Source: an uncultured Clostridium sp. (GTDB lineage: Bacteria; Bacillota; Clostridia; Lachnospirales; Lachnospiraceae). Taken from it: DNA of 64,000 nt. Below, piece after piece: positions 44,524 to 52,711 of this stretch. The DNA lies in NCBI GenBank assembly GCA_947575275.1, contig CANPMS010000001.1, forward strand, positions 62,001 through 126,000, given 5' to 3'. Made by a program: the position numbers and the translations under genes. The notes under the pieces were generated by a model. The model had not been told where the DNA came from, made no database searches, and was given only the letters and a program-made list of their open reading frames with translations. How positions within the stretch are numbered: position 1 is the first letter of the stretch; each line of letters opens with the position of its first letter.

Positions 44524-46593
44524 ATGGGAAAAGCATTATACATAGCAGAGAAACCGAGTGTGGCTCAGGAATTTGCCAATGCGCTGAGAATTTCCGGGAG
44601 GCGCTCAGACGGCTATATCGAGTCGGATACGGCAGTGGTGACCTGGTGTGTAGGACATCTGGTGACCATGAGTTATCCGGAGGCGTATGATATGAAATAT
44701 AAGCGCTGGAGCCTGCAGACTCTGCCATTTCTGCCCGGAGAGTTCAAATATCAGGTTATTGACGGAGTGACAAAGCAGTTCAAGGTGGTGTGCAGCCTGT
44801 TGAACCGAAATGATATTGATGTTATTTACATCTGTACCGACTCCGGCCGGGAGGGAGAATATATCTACCGTTTGGTGGATCAGATGGCAGGTGTAAAAGG
44901 AAAAACAAGAAAACGAGTATGGATTGATTCTCAGACGGAAGAGGAGATTTTAAGGGGAATCCGGGAGGCGAAGGACTGGAGCGAGTATGATAATCTGGCG
45001 GCCTCTGCTTATCTGCGCGCCAAGGAGGACTATCTGATGGGAATCAACTTTTCCCGTCTGCTTACTTTGAAATACGGACCGTCCATATCCGGATATATGA
45101 AGACCGACAGGACAGTGCTCTCGGTGGGGCGTGTAATGACATGTGTGCTGGGCATGGCAGTGCGTCGGGAACGGGAGATCCGTGATTTTGTAAAGACACC
45201 CTTCTACCGTGTGGTTGGAACTTTCCAATCCGGGGAAATGAAGTTTGACGGGGAGTGGCGCAGCGTGGAAGGCTCACGCTATTTTCAGTCACCGAAACTT
45301 TATAAAGAAAACGGATTTCGGGAGCGTCAGGATGCGGAGGCGCTGGTAAGAGCGCTGGAAGGGAACAGTCCCCTGACAGCTCTTGTTGTAAAGGCGGAGA
45401 AGAAAAAGGAAACAAAAAATCCTCCGCTTCTTTACAATCTGGCAGAGCTGCAGAATAATTGTTCAAAAATGTTTAAAATCAGCCCCGATCAGACGCTTAA
45501 GGTAGTACAGGAGCTGTATGAGAAGAAACTGGTTACCTATCCCCGAACGGATGCCCGTGTACTCTCCACAGCAGTTGCCAAAGAAATTCATAAAAATATT
45601 GGCGGGCTTAAAAATTTTGGGCCGCTGGAGGCGTTTGCCGCAGATATTTTGGAGAAGGGCACCTATAAGGGAATCGCTAAAACCAGATATGTGAATGACA
45701 AGCAGATTACGGATCATTACGCTATCGTGCCTACAGGACAGGGGCTTGGGGCGCTTAAGGGGCTTTCTCCTTTATCTTTTAAGGTGTACGAAGTAATTGG
45801 ACGGAGATTTTTGAGTATTTTTTATCCAGCAGCAATCTACCGGAAATATATGCTGGAGCTTGCCGTGGGACAGGAGCACTTTTTCTCATCATTTCGTGTT
45901 CTGGAAAAGAAGGGTTATCTTGAGGTTTCAGAGGTTCCCGGAAACAGGAAAACAGCACATGCTCCAGATGCAGACGGTACAGGCGCCAGGATGAAGATGG
46001 AACGGGACAATGAAACCGATAGTGAGGAGTTGGAAAATCCGGCGTTTCTTGCAATGCTGGCAGCTTTGAAAAAGGGTATGGAACTGTCCGTGAGCAGTTT
46101 TATAATCAAGGAGGGAGAGACGTCCCCACCAAAGCGGTATTCTTCTGGTTCCATGATTCTTGCCATGGAAAATGCAGGTCAGCTTATTGATGATGAGGAG
46201 CTCCGGGCACAGATTAAGGGAAGTGGAATCGGAACCAGTGCGACCCGGGCGGAAATCCTTAAAAAGCTGGTTCATATTAAGTATCTGGCACTGAATGGAA
46301 AGACTCAGATTATCACACCAACACTCCTTGGGGAGCTTGTGTTTGATGTGGTAAATGCGTCAATTCGGCAGCTTCTGAATCCGGAGTTGACGGCAAGCTG
46401 GGAGAAAGGGCTTACTTATGTGGCGGAAGGAAGTATTACACCAGACGAATATATGCAGAAGCTGGAGCATTTTGTGGCAGGGCGTACTTATGGAGTTTTA
46501 AAGTTGAATAACCAGTATCAGCTTCGTGAGATGTTTGAGATCACTGGAAACCATTATAAAAATGCCCGAACGGCTCAAAAACTCATACAGTAA
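44524..46593 (+). CDS. topB: DNA topoisomerase III
   Basis: A type IA topoisomerase that decatenates DNA with RecQ-type helicases. The Toprim domain begins KALYIAEKPSVAQEFANAL and has the DSGREGEYIYR acidic motif (about 104). The catalytic Tyr lies in KLVTYPRTDARVLS near residue 337. The later GSGIGTSATRAEIL is diagnostic. 689 residues is normal for Firmicutes. The ribosome-binding GGGAGG is about 12 bases upstream inside the amidase gene, so translation may be coupled. No zinc-finger tail is present. Confidence 0.95.
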   Translation: MGKALYIAEKPSVAQEFANALRISGRRSDGYIESDTAVVTWCVGHLVTMSYPEAYDMKYKRWSLQTLPFLPGEFKYQVIDGVTKQFKVVCSLLNRNDIDVIYICTDSGREGEYIYRLVDQMAGVKGKTRKRVWIDSQTEEEILRGIREAKDWSEYDNLAASAYLRAKEDYLMGINFSRLLTLKYGPSISGYMKTDRTVLSVGRVMTCVLGMAVRREREIRDFVKTPFYRVVGTFQSGEMKFDGEWRSVEGSRYFQSPKLYKENGFRERQDAEALVRALEGNSPLTALVVKAEKKKETKNPPLLYNLAELQNNCSKMFKISPDQTLKVVQELYEKKLVTYPRTDARVLSTAVAKEIHKNIGGLKNFGPLEAFAADILEKGTYKGIAKTRYVNDKQITDHYAIVPTGQGLGALKGLSPLSFKVYEVIGRRFLSIFYPAAIYRKYMLELAVGQEHFFSSFRVLEKKGYLEVSEVPGNRKTAHAPDADGTGARMKMERDNETDSEELENPAFLAMLAALKKGMELSVSSFIIKEGETSPPKRYSSGSMILAMENAGQLIDDEELRAQIKGSGIGTSATRAEILKKLVHIKYLALNGKTQIITPTLLGELVFDVVNASIRQLLNPELTASWEKGLTYVAEGSITPDEYMQKLEHFVAGRTYGVLKLNNQYQLREMFEITGNHYKNARTAQKLIQ

Positions 46594-46605
46594 GGAGACG
46601 GGAAA

Positions 46606-47277
46606 ATGAAGAAGGAAGAAACAACGACAATTGCTTTGTACGGGCTGGATCACACTATGGCAAAGGACTTTCTGGCGCAGTTTACATATCCCTGGGAGGC
46701 GCTGCCCCATATCGGGGACTTTGTAGAGCGGCTTGGTGATACTCTGCCAAAAGAAGAGTATGCCAGCCCTGTGGATGGTATATGGATCCATAAGACAGCC
46801 AGAATTTCATCCACAGCCAGAATTACGGGGCCTGTGATTATCGGACCGGATGCAGAGGTGCGCCATTGTGCGTTTATCCGTGGAAGGGTGCTTGTGGGGG
46901 CAGACGCTGTGGTGGGAAACTCCACAGAGCTTAAGAATGTAATTTTATTTGATAAGGTGCAGGTGCCTCATTATAACTATGTGGGTGATTCCATACTGGG
47001 TTACAGGGCGCATATGGGGGCAGGCTCTATCACGTCCAATGTCAAATCAGACAAGGGCTTTGTGAGGGTTCATACGGATGAGGGAGATATGGAGACCGGG
47101 CTTAAGAAGTTTGGAGCGATGATCGGAGATAACGTGGAAGTAGGGTGCGGATCCGTTCTGAATCCCGGAACGGTAATTGGGAAGAATACCAATATTTATC
47201 CACTCTCCAGTGTGAGGAGCTGTGTGAGCGCAAATTCCATCTATAAAATGCAGGGTGAGGTGGCTGAAAAGCGCTGA
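46606..47277 (+). CDS. Left-handed beta-helix (hexapeptide-repeat) protein
   Basis: Imperfect hexapeptide repeats run from about residue 60 to 220: HKTARI, SSTARI, GPVIIG, PDAEV, ADAVVG and later DNVEVG, GSVLNP, GTVIGK. The layout resembles the C-terminal acetyltransferase half of GlmU, without an N-terminal uridyltransferase, plus a ~55-residue N-terminal helical lead. It is probably a sugar- or sugar-nucleotide-acyltransferase or a binding scaffold; no acceptor can be named. AAGGAG is eight bases ahead of the ATG, and topB ends 12 bases upstream. 223 residues. Confidence 0.75.
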   Translation: MKKEETTTIALYGLDHTMAKDFLAQFTYPWEALPHIGDFVERLGDTLPKEEYASPVDGIWIHKTARISSTARITGPVIIGPDAEVRHCAFIRGRVLVGADAVVGNSTELKNVILFDKVQVPHYNYVGDSILGYRAHMGAGSITSNVKSDKGFVRVHTDEGDMETGLKKFGAMIGDNVEVGCGSVLNPGTVIGKNTNIYPLSSVRSCVSANSIYKMQGEVAEKR

Positions 47278-47291
47278 GTATTTGACCAATG

Positions 47292-47349
47292 ATAAACGGC
47301 AATGACCGAAAACAGTGATTTCTGTTTCCGGCCATTGCCGTTTATTTCG
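47292..47349. terminator. Bidirectional terminator, hexapeptide protein / upp
   Basis: ATAAACGGCAATG (47292-47304) and CATTGCCGTTTAT (47333-47345) pair perfectly, with additional inner pairs. The upp stop codon (minus strand, 47344-47342) lies inside the right arm. T-runs on both sides are modest. Confidence 0.8.
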
Positions 47350-47971
47350 TTCCGAAAATCCGATCTCCTGCGTCGCCGAGACCAGGACAGATATAGGCAT
47401 TCTTGTTCAGACAGCGGTCTAAATGACCGATGTAAATCTGAATATCCGGGTGGGCTTCACGGAGCCGCTTCAGTCCTTCAGGGGCTGCGATGATGGACAT
47501 AAATTTAATCGTTTTTCCGCCGTGCTGCTTGATGAAGTCCACTGCCGCCACACCGGAACCGCCGGTGGCAAGCATCGGATCGGTTACTATAATGGTTCTT
47601 AAATCGATGGGGGTAGGAAGCTTGCAGTAGTATTCGTGGGGTTCGTGAGTAGTTTCATCGCGGTAGAGGCCGATATGACCCACTTTGGCGCTGGGAACCA
47701 GGGCAAGAATCCCGTTCACCATACCAAGTCCTGCACGCAGAATCGGCACTACAGCCAGCTTTTTTCCGGAGATCATTGGAGTCATACAGGCTTCGATTGG
47801 AGTTTCAATCTGTACGTCTTCCAGGGGTAAATCACGAAGCGCCTCATACCCCATCAGCATGGCAATTTCCTCCACAAGAGAACGGAATTCATTGGTTCCG
47901 GTGTTCTTGTTTCGGAGAAGTGAAATTTTGTGCTGAATCAGCGGGTGATCAAAGATTGTTACATTTTTCAT
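47342..47971 (-). CDS. upp: Uracil phosphoribosyltransferase
   Basis: It salvages uracil to UMP with PRPP. The 209-residue product starts [32 protein letters not shown] (about 75-86), the PRPP-binding [19 protein letters not shown] (about 130-148) and PEGLKRL (about 163) are present, ending [13 protein letters not shown]. On its minus strand AGGAGAAAGG precedes the start. Its promoter is TTGCTA (48053-48048), 17 bp, TAAAAT (48030-48025). Confidence 0.96.
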   Translation of the reverse strand: MKNVTIFDHPLIQHKISLLRNKNTGTNEFRSLVEEIAMLMGYEALRDLPLEDVQIETPIEACMTPMISGKKLAVVPILRAGLGMVNGILALVPSAKVGHIGLYRDETTHEPHEYYCKLPTPIDLRTIIVTDPMLATGGSGVAAVDFIKQHGGKTIKFMSIIAAPEGLKRLREAHPDIQIYIGHLDRCLNKNAYICPGLGDAGDRIFGTK

Positions 47972-48024
47972 ATGGTTTCTGTCCTTTCTCCTATGTCAAA
48001 TGGCGCCGCCTGCAACTGTGTTTT

Positions 48025-48053
48025 ATTTTAGCAGGTATAACAGTAAATAGCAA
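48025..48053 (-). promoter_or_regulatory. Probable promoter for upp
   Basis: Minus strand: TTGCTA (48053-48048), 17 bp, TAAAAT (48030-48025). Confidence 0.55.
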
Positions 48054-48067
48054 GGGGAGGTTCTCTG

Positions 48068-48943
48068 CTATTTTGTTTCTGGAGTGTAGGCTATGATAGC
48101 GTATCCTCCAAGCTCATGGGGGACAGGGATGGAAAAGAAAATCTCTCCGTTGTGCTCATAGCTGAAGCATGAGGGGAATTCGCCCTCAAAGGGAAAGTCT
48201 GCACCTTTGAAAATGCCGGTGTAATATTCAGCCGAGTATTCATTTTTTACTTTCATAAGCTGGGTTCTGAGCGCGTCATTTGCATTTGGAAAGACGCAGT
48301 TTTCTGAACGTACATATGCTGCCATGGAGCTGGGATCTGCGAAATGGGAAAAGCCCAAGTTCTCTTCCTTGCGCACATCAATGGTGTTACTGTAAAACAG
48401 ATTGACTGGATGAGCGCTGCCTTTTCGGAAGAAGGAGCCTTTGTAAATGGCTGTAATTCTGCTTCGGTCTGAGGACAGAACGGTACATTTAATATCTATG
48501 GTATCAATCGTCTCATCCACCTGGAACGCAGTCAGGACAGAGAGTGCATTTTTCTTTAAAAGTTCATTGATTCTCTCCTGTTTTTGGGCATCATCAAGCT
48601 TTTCTACGGAGGGATACTGAATCGATATGCTGTTGGAAGCATAGGTGTTAATAGTAGCGATTACGTTGTTGGCGGCAACGGCAGCGCCGTCCCGGCCAGA
48701 AGTGCCCTTTTCTGAGCTGTTGGCATTGGCGGCATTCTCCACTGCCGGGTCAATGTTGAAAGCTTCTGTGTACACCTGTGATGTGGGGGCAGCAGAAGTT
48801 CCCAAAGCCATGGTTTCGGCTGTGGAAGAGGGGGCATTTTCCAAACTGATTTTTTCATGTTTCTTTTTGCAGCCGGTGGTAAGACAGGTGGCACAGATCG
48901 CCAATATGCAGAGTGCGGCTGTTTTCTTTTTGTTTATTCTCAT
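48068..48943 (-). CDS. Lipoprotein with RsiV/DUF3298-like C-terminal domain
   Basis: Residues 1-25 are a lipoprotein signal with lipobox LTTGC, followed by a charged KKKHEK and a Ser/Ala/Thr-rich linker (to about 95). The C-terminal ~180 residues contain LGFSHFADPSSMAAYV and FSYEHNGEIFFSIPVPHELGGYAIIAY, resembling the DUF3298 domain of RsiV-type proteins; here the domain is outside the cell and there is no anti-sigma part. Start ATG 48943 is chosen because TACGGAGGAGAAATT precedes it on the minus strand. About 291 residues. A role in envelope sensing or binding is inferred only. Confidence 0.7.
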   Translation of the reverse strand: MRINKKKTAALCILAICATCLTTGCKKKHEKISLENAPSSTAETMALGTSAAPTSQVYTEAFNIDPAVENAANANSSEKGTSGRDGAAVAANNVIATINTYASNSISIQYPSVEKLDDAQKQERINELLKKNALSVLTAFQVDETIDTIDIKCTVLSSDRSRITAIYKGSFFRKGSAHPVNLFYSNTIDVRKEENLGFSHFADPSSMAAYVRSENCVFPNANDALRTQLMKVKNEYSAEYYTGIFKGADFPFEGEFPSCFSYEHNGEIFFSIPVPHELGGYAIIAYTPETK

Positions 48944-49107
48944 AATTTCTCCTCCGTAAAGTGATTGCATTGTATCGTTAAAAGATTAAATCTATGGATA
49001 TATAAAGTATTATCTAAAATTTTGCAAGAAAAGTAAAGCGCAATTTTAAGTTCTGAGGGAATTTTATATAGAATGCTTATGTAGAAGTTACATACGGAAA
49101 AAATCCA

Positions 49108-49136
49108 TTGATGTTATTTCCATAAAGAGGTATACT
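49108..49136 (+). promoter_or_regulatory. Sigma-A promoter for the Fic gene
   Basis: TTGATG (49108-49113), 17 bp, TATACT (49131-49136). The start would be near 49143, 19 bases before the ATG. Confidence 0.7.
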
Positions 49137-49153
49137 ATCTCTTGAAAAGAGGT
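49124..49153. promoter_or_regulatory. Repeated AAAGAGGT boxes overlapping the fic promoter and RBS
   Basis: AAAGAGGT occurs at 49124-49131 (touching the -10) and 49146-49153 (the ribosome-binding site), 22 bp apart, with an inverted CTCTT at 49139-49143 between them. This arrangement suits binding by a helix-turn-helix regulator; the Fic protein itself has one. Confidence 0.4.
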
Positions 49154-49161
49154 GCGGATTT

Positions 49162-50058
49162 ATGTATATGACAGTAAGGCAGACCGCAGAAAAATGGGGC
49201 ATTTCAGATAGAAGAGTTAGAACTCTTTGTTCGGAGGGTAAAATTCCAGGAGTTATCCGTAAAGGTCGTGGATGGCTGATTCCGGGGGATGCGAGAAAAC
49301 CGGAAGATGGACGATATAAAACAACTGAGAGTTTGTTGGACATGATTGATAGAAAAAAGAAGGAGCTGGATTCTAGACGTCCTTTGACGGAAGGAGAGGT
49401 GGAGCGGTTGACAGAGGAATTTATTGTTGAATACACCTATAATTCCAATGCTATCGAAGGAAACACCCTAACATTGCGTGAAACGGATATGGTGCTGCGT
49501 GGCTTAACGATTGGTCAGAAGCCTTTGAAGGATCACATGGAGGCAGTTGGACATAAAGAAGCCTTTGTGTTTGTTCAGGAGTTGGTAAAGGATAAAATAC
49601 TATTATCAGAGCGTGTCATCAAGCAGATTCATTATCTGGTATTGGCGGATAAGAAAGATGACCGTGGAGTTTATCGTCGAGTTCCCGTAAGAATTATGGG
49701 AGCAAAGCATGAGCCGGTTCAGCCATATTTGATTCAGCCTAGGTTAGAGCAGTTGCTGGAAACCTACCAAAATAGCACAGAGCATATCATTCCCCGGCTT
49801 GCACGGTTTCATATAGAGTTTGAAGGAATCCATCCTTTCATCGATGGAAATGGCAGAACAGGGCGGCTGTTGGTAAATTTGGAATTGATGAAAGCAGGAT
49901 ATCCACCGATTGATATTAAATTTGCAGATCGAGTTGCTTATTATGAAGCTTTTGATGAGTATTATGTGAAGCATAGGTTGGATGGGATGGAGAAGTTGTT
50001 TGCAGAATATGTGAATGTAAGGTTAGAAGGATATTTGGATATATTGGAACGAGAATAG
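49162..50058 (+). CDS. Fic-domain AMP-transferase with N-terminal HTH
   Basis: Fic enzymes usually move AMP from ATP to a hydroxyl of a target protein. The catalytic loop HPFIDGNGRTGRL is near residues 223-235, intact with His, Asp and both Arg. The inhibitory-helix motif S/T-x-x-x-E-G is SNAIEG at about 95-100, N-terminal to the core, which places it in the self-inhibited class II. Residues 1-45 form a MerR/excisionase-like helix-turn-helix (TVRQTAEKWGISDRRVRTLC, then GKIPGVIRKGRGWLIP). No separate antitoxin gene is present. It is more AT-rich than its neighbours, which suggests later acquisition. 298 residues. The target is unknown. Confidence 0.9.
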   Translation: MYMTVRQTAEKWGISDRRVRTLCSEGKIPGVIRKGRGWLIPGDARKPEDGRYKTTESLLDMIDRKKKELDSRRPLTEGEVERLTEEFIVEYTYNSNAIEGNTLTLRETDMVLRGLTIGQKPLKDHMEAVGHKEAFVFVQELVKDKILLSERVIKQIHYLVLADKKDDRGVYRRVPVRIMGAKHEPVQPYLIQPRLEQLLETYQNSTEHIIPRLARFHIEFEGIHPFIDGNGRTGRLLVNLELMKAGYPPIDIKFADRVAYYEAFDEYYVKHRLDGMEKLFAEYVNVRLEGYLDILERE

Positions 50059-50248
50059 TCATTAGAGTTAGGGAATATAGACAGTCGTTCGTTTGTCAAT
50101 GTAGAAATAATCATGATATAGTGACAAAAGAATACAACAGTCTGAGGATTATTTGAATTTAACTCGATCTATAACTCAAATTCGTGCAAATCTATGATGA
50201 TTTGTGATAAGATATGCAGAAAATCAAGAAAACAGAAAGGACAGAAAA
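50059..50248 (+). other. AT-rich gap with no recognisable element
   Basis: This 190-base stretch after fic contains no ORF of useful size, no clear promoter in consensus spacing and no perfect hairpin. It is more AT-rich than most of the window. A repeat or attachment-site relic cannot be excluded. Confidence 0.4.
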
Positions 50249-50299
50249 ATGCGTAAAAACGCCCAAAATACAGCATTTTCAAAGGGTTTGAGGATATGA
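50249..50299 (+). CDS. Possible 16-residue leader peptide overlapping the phosphatase start
   Basis: ATG 50249 follows AGAAAGGACAG by a usable distance and reads MRKNAQNTAFSKGLRI, ending in TGA 50297-50299. The stop overlaps the next ATG (50296) as ATGA, an arrangement used for translational coupling. It may be a coupling uORF or a chance reading frame; it has no recognised family. Confidence 0.3.
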   Translation: MRKNAQNTAFSKGLRI

Positions 50300-50757
50300 T
50301 TAAGATACTATTCATCTGCCACGGCAATATCTGCCGCTCTCCGATGGCAGAATATGTAATGAAGGATCTGGTGAGGAAAGCCGGGCGTGAGCAGGAGTTT
50401 TTTATCGCTTCTGCAGCCACAAGCACAGAGGAAATTGGAAATCCAGTGCACTATGGCACACGGCAGAAACTATGCCGTGAAGGGGTGCCTATGACCGACA
50501 GGGTGGCAGTACAGATGAAGAGGACGGATTATGACAAGTATGATTATCTGATTGGAATGGATCAGTGGAATATCCGCAACATGCTGTGCATTCTGGGAGG
50601 AGACCCAGGGGGGAAAATTCATAAGATGATGGAGTTTGCGGGCAGCGGACGGGATGTGGCGGATCCATGGTATACCGGTGATTTTGAGACCACATACCGG
50701 GATGTGCTGGCAGGATGTGAAGGGCTGCTCAAGTTTATTGATTGCAGAGAACTATGA
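50296..50757 (+). CDS. Low-molecular-weight protein-tyrosine phosphatase
   Basis: The P-loop CHGNICRSP (Cys 8 to Arg 14, C-x5-R-S) and the general-acid Asp in the DPWYTGDF stretch near 123-130 are both present, and the length (153) is standard. Such enzymes reverse bacterial tyrosine phosphorylation, often in exopolysaccharide control, but no BY-kinase or polysaccharide gene is near. It is preceded by the small ORF at 50249 and followed by the structured RNA region. AAAGGG is about nine bases upstream of the ATG. Confidence 0.92.
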   Translation: MIKILFICHGNICRSPMAEYVMKDLVRKAGREQEFFIASAATSTEEIGNPVHYGTRQKLCREGVPMTDRVAVQMKRTDYDKYDYLIGMDQWNIRNMLCILGGDPGGKIHKMMEFAGSGRDVADPWYTGDFETTYRDVLAGCEGLLKFIDCREL

Positions 50758-50809
50758 TGAAGCCATAGGCTGGGGCAGAGTTTGAGTGGTGGTAGGACAG
50801 TTATATGAG

Positions 50810-50838
50810 TTGTCAAAAATAAAAGAGTGTGATAGAAT
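50810..50838 (+). promoter_or_regulatory. Sigma-A promoter of the 50845 RNA unit
   Basis: TTGTCA (50810-50815), 17 bp, TAGAAT (50833-50838): 10 of 12 consensus bases. Start near 50845. Confidence 0.7.
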
Positions 50839-50844
50839 CTTGTT

Positions 50845-51012
50845 ATGGAACAATCGTGTTACATTATATAGCAAAACCACCCTTGTACTTTGGTCGGTTC
50901 AGGGTGGCATTGCTATTTCTGCTATTCGGTCAACCACCTTGTGGGCGTTTGTTCCTTTTCTGGTTAGATTATAACACGGCAAAGGATAATTCAAGATTAT
51001 CCTTTGTTTTTT
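50845..51012 (+). ncRNA. Candidate structured RNA (leader RNA, sRNA or type I TA relic)
   Basis: This region has a good promoter at one end and a perfect terminator at the other, without a credible protein. Nested complementary arms are GGAACAA (50847-50853) with TTGTTCC (50949-50955), ATAGCA (50868-50873) with TGCTAT (50911-50916), and CCACCCT (50877-50883) with AGGGTGG (50901-50907), followed by a small CCAC/GTGG hairpin. It resembles a riboswitch-like leader upstream of the pyridoxamine kinase. On the minus strand the CCACCCT/AGGGTGG hairpin is followed by TTTTGC and is itself a terminator, preceded by a TATAAT-containing region, which recalls antisense RNAs of holin-like type I toxin systems; no toxin ORF is visible. 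Confidence 0.45.
50981..51012 (+). terminator. Terminator of the 50845 RNA unit
   Basis: AAAGGATAA (50981-50989) and TTATCCTTT (50997-51005) are exact complements with a 7-base loop, then GTTTTTTC. It ends about 63 bases before the pyridoxamine kinase start. Confidence 0.88.
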
Positions 51013-51074
51013 CTTATAATTTCACTATACTAAACGAGATAGAACAGTTGGGAAAACAACGGGGTAAATGAGAC

Positions 51075-51908
51075 ATGACAGATAGTCCAAAAAATATTGT
51101 ATTAATTAATGACCTGCCTGGGTATGGCAAGGTGGCGCTTGCGGCAATGGTGCCGGTTTTATCGCGGATGGGGCATTACACCTTTCAGCTTCCCACTGCA
51201 GTAATTTCCAATACCCTGGATTTCGGAAAGTTTCGGATTCAGGATATGACAGATTATATGCGGGATACGATAAACGTGTGGGATGAGCTTCAATTGGACC
51301 CGGATTGTATCTGCACCGGGTTTGTGCTTTCCGAGGAACAGGCAGAGCTGATTGGCGATTATATCAGAAGCAGGAGCAGGGAGAAGAAACGGCTTGTGGT
51401 GGTGGATCCGATTATGGCAGACGGAGGCAGGCTTTATAACGGGATCGGGCAGGAGCGGGTGTCTGCCATGAAACGACTGGCCGGCTGCTCTGACGTGATG
51501 ACACCTAATATTACGGAAGCCGGTCTTTTGACCGGAATTCGTCCCGGAAAGGAAGAGGGAACGGAGTATCAGATTCGGGAGCTGGTGGATGGTCTTCGGG
51601 AAATTTCCGGGAAATCTGTGGTTATTACAAGCGTGGTGGAGTCAAAGAGCAGATGTCATATGGTCTGCGGTTACGATCATGTGAAGATGGAATACTTCTG
51701 CATTCCATACGAGTATCTCCCGGTGCAGGCAGCAGGCAGCGGGGATGTTTTTTCTGCCATTATGACAGGAGAGCTGCTGGAGGGGAAATCTCTTACAGAA
51801 GCTGTAAAGAGGGCTGTCCACGCCCTTGTAAAACTGATTCATGAGAATCAGGGACATCTTCAGGGATATAAAGGTATTCTGGTTGAGCGGTATTGGGAGG
51901 TGTTGTAG
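51075..51908 (+). CDS. Pyridoxamine/pyridoxal kinase (PdxK/PdxY-like)
   Basis: A PfkB/ribokinase-fold kinase that phosphorylates B6 vitamers. N-terminal NDLPGYGKVALAAM and LPTAVISNTLDFG are characteristic of this clostridial pyridoxamine kinase group; VVDPIMADGGRLY (about 113-125), TPNITEAGLLTG (about 144-155) and the catalytic AAGSGDVFSAIM (about 220-231, GSGD in place of the usual GTGD) follow. 277 residues. The adjoining terminator and RNA element upstream make attenuation by a leader RNA possible. GGGG is about 10 bases before the ATG. Confidence 0.88.
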   Translation: MTDSPKNIVLINDLPGYGKVALAAMVPVLSRMGHYTFQLPTAVISNTLDFGKFRIQDMTDYMRDTINVWDELQLDPDCICTGFVLSEEQAELIGDYIRSRSREKKRLVVVDPIMADGGRLYNGIGQERVSAMKRLAGCSDVMTPNITEAGLLTGIRPGKEEGTEYQIRELVDGLREISGKSVVITSVVESKSRCHMVCGYDHVKMEYFCIPYEYLPVQAAGSGDVFSAIMTGELLEGKSLTEAVKRAVHALVKLIHENQGHLQGYKGILVERYWEVL

Positions 51909-52051
51909 AAGACATTTCCCTTTTCTCTTTCTGGATATATTATAATTGCTGTCAACAGATGAGTAATACTAAATTTGCGGGTTGTTTTTCGCTGCCTGTA
52001 CGATTATAATGTATCAGTAAAGCTATAAAGAACAGCTAAAGGGGACAAGTG
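51909..52051 (+). other. Short gap before the YkgJ-like gene
   Basis: A 143-base, AT-leaning gap containing TATAATTGC and TTATAATG, each a potential -10 box, but with no -35 in clear spacing. No hairpin with a T-run. Confidence 0.3.
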
Positions 52052-52711
52052 ATGATTCGCAATGTGGCTCTGGAGGAGATCTCTGACGGAAAACTATATG
52101 GTTTGAATGATATGGTGAGAGCTGGCTGTGATGAATGCAAGGACTGCTGCTCTTGCTGTGAGGGAATGGGGCAGTCCGTGACGATTGACCCCTATGATAT
52201 GCACCGTATGTCGTCAGGGTTAAAAAAGTCAGCCGGGCAGCTTCTGGCAGCGGAGCTGGAGTTGAATGTGACGGATGGGATTATTTTGCCAAATCTAAAG
52301 ATGGAAGGGGAAAAAGAGAGGTGCGCCTTTTTGGATCCGAAAGGCAGATGCTCCATTCACCAGTACCGGCCAGGAATCTGCCGTCTGTTTCCCCTGGGCA
52401 GATATTATGAAGAAAATGGTTTTCGGTATTTTCTGCAGGTGCACGAATGCAAAAAGGAAAATCGCACAAAGGTAAAGGTGCGAAAGTGGATAGATACGCC
52501 GGAGCCGGTGAAGTATGAGAAGTATATTCTGGACTGGCATAATTTTTTGGCTGGATTAAGGAAGCTGCTGAATCATGAAAATGCGAAGGAAATCAGTATG
52601 TATGTACTGACATCTTTCTTTTTGGAGCCTTATGGGGAGGATGAGGATTTTTACGGGCAGTTTTATGGGAGGATGCTGGCTGCGCAGGAAAAATTCAGAT
52701 GGGAAGTGTGA
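52052..52711 (+). CDS. YkgJ-family cysteine-cluster protein
   Basis: The family binds a metal or iron-sulfur cluster through clustered Cys. Here CDECKDCCSCCEGMG (about 26-40) and RCSIHQYRPGICRLFPLGRY (about 105-125) supply the cysteines. About 220 residues. It begins at ATG 52052 (an adjacent GTG at 52049 is possible) with AAGGGG upstream, and overlaps the patatin gene by 13 bases, so the two are coupled. Role unknown. Confidence 0.8.
   Translation: MIRNVALEEISDGKLYGLNDMVRAGCDECKDCCSCCEGMGQSVTIDPYDMHRMSSGLKKSAGQLLAAELELNVTDGIILPNLKMEGEKERCAFLDPKGRCSIHQYRPGICRLFPLGRYYEENGFRYFLQVHECKKENRTKVKVRKWIDTPEPVKYEKYILDWHNFLAGLRKLLNHENAKEISMYVLTSFFLEPYGEDEDFYGQFYGRMLAAQEKFRWEV

Noticed and set aside
49162..50757. 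Fic and the tyrosine phosphatase as a toxin-antitoxin pair
   Set aside because: The Fic protein has its own inhibitory helix, and the phosphatase is a complete LMW enzyme about 240 bases away; nothing links them as toxin and antidote.
50829..51071. An 80-codon + strand reading frame through the structured region
   Set aside because: It runs through the terminator, has no ribosome-binding site and shows no family-like composition; the complementary arms and terminator explain the region better.
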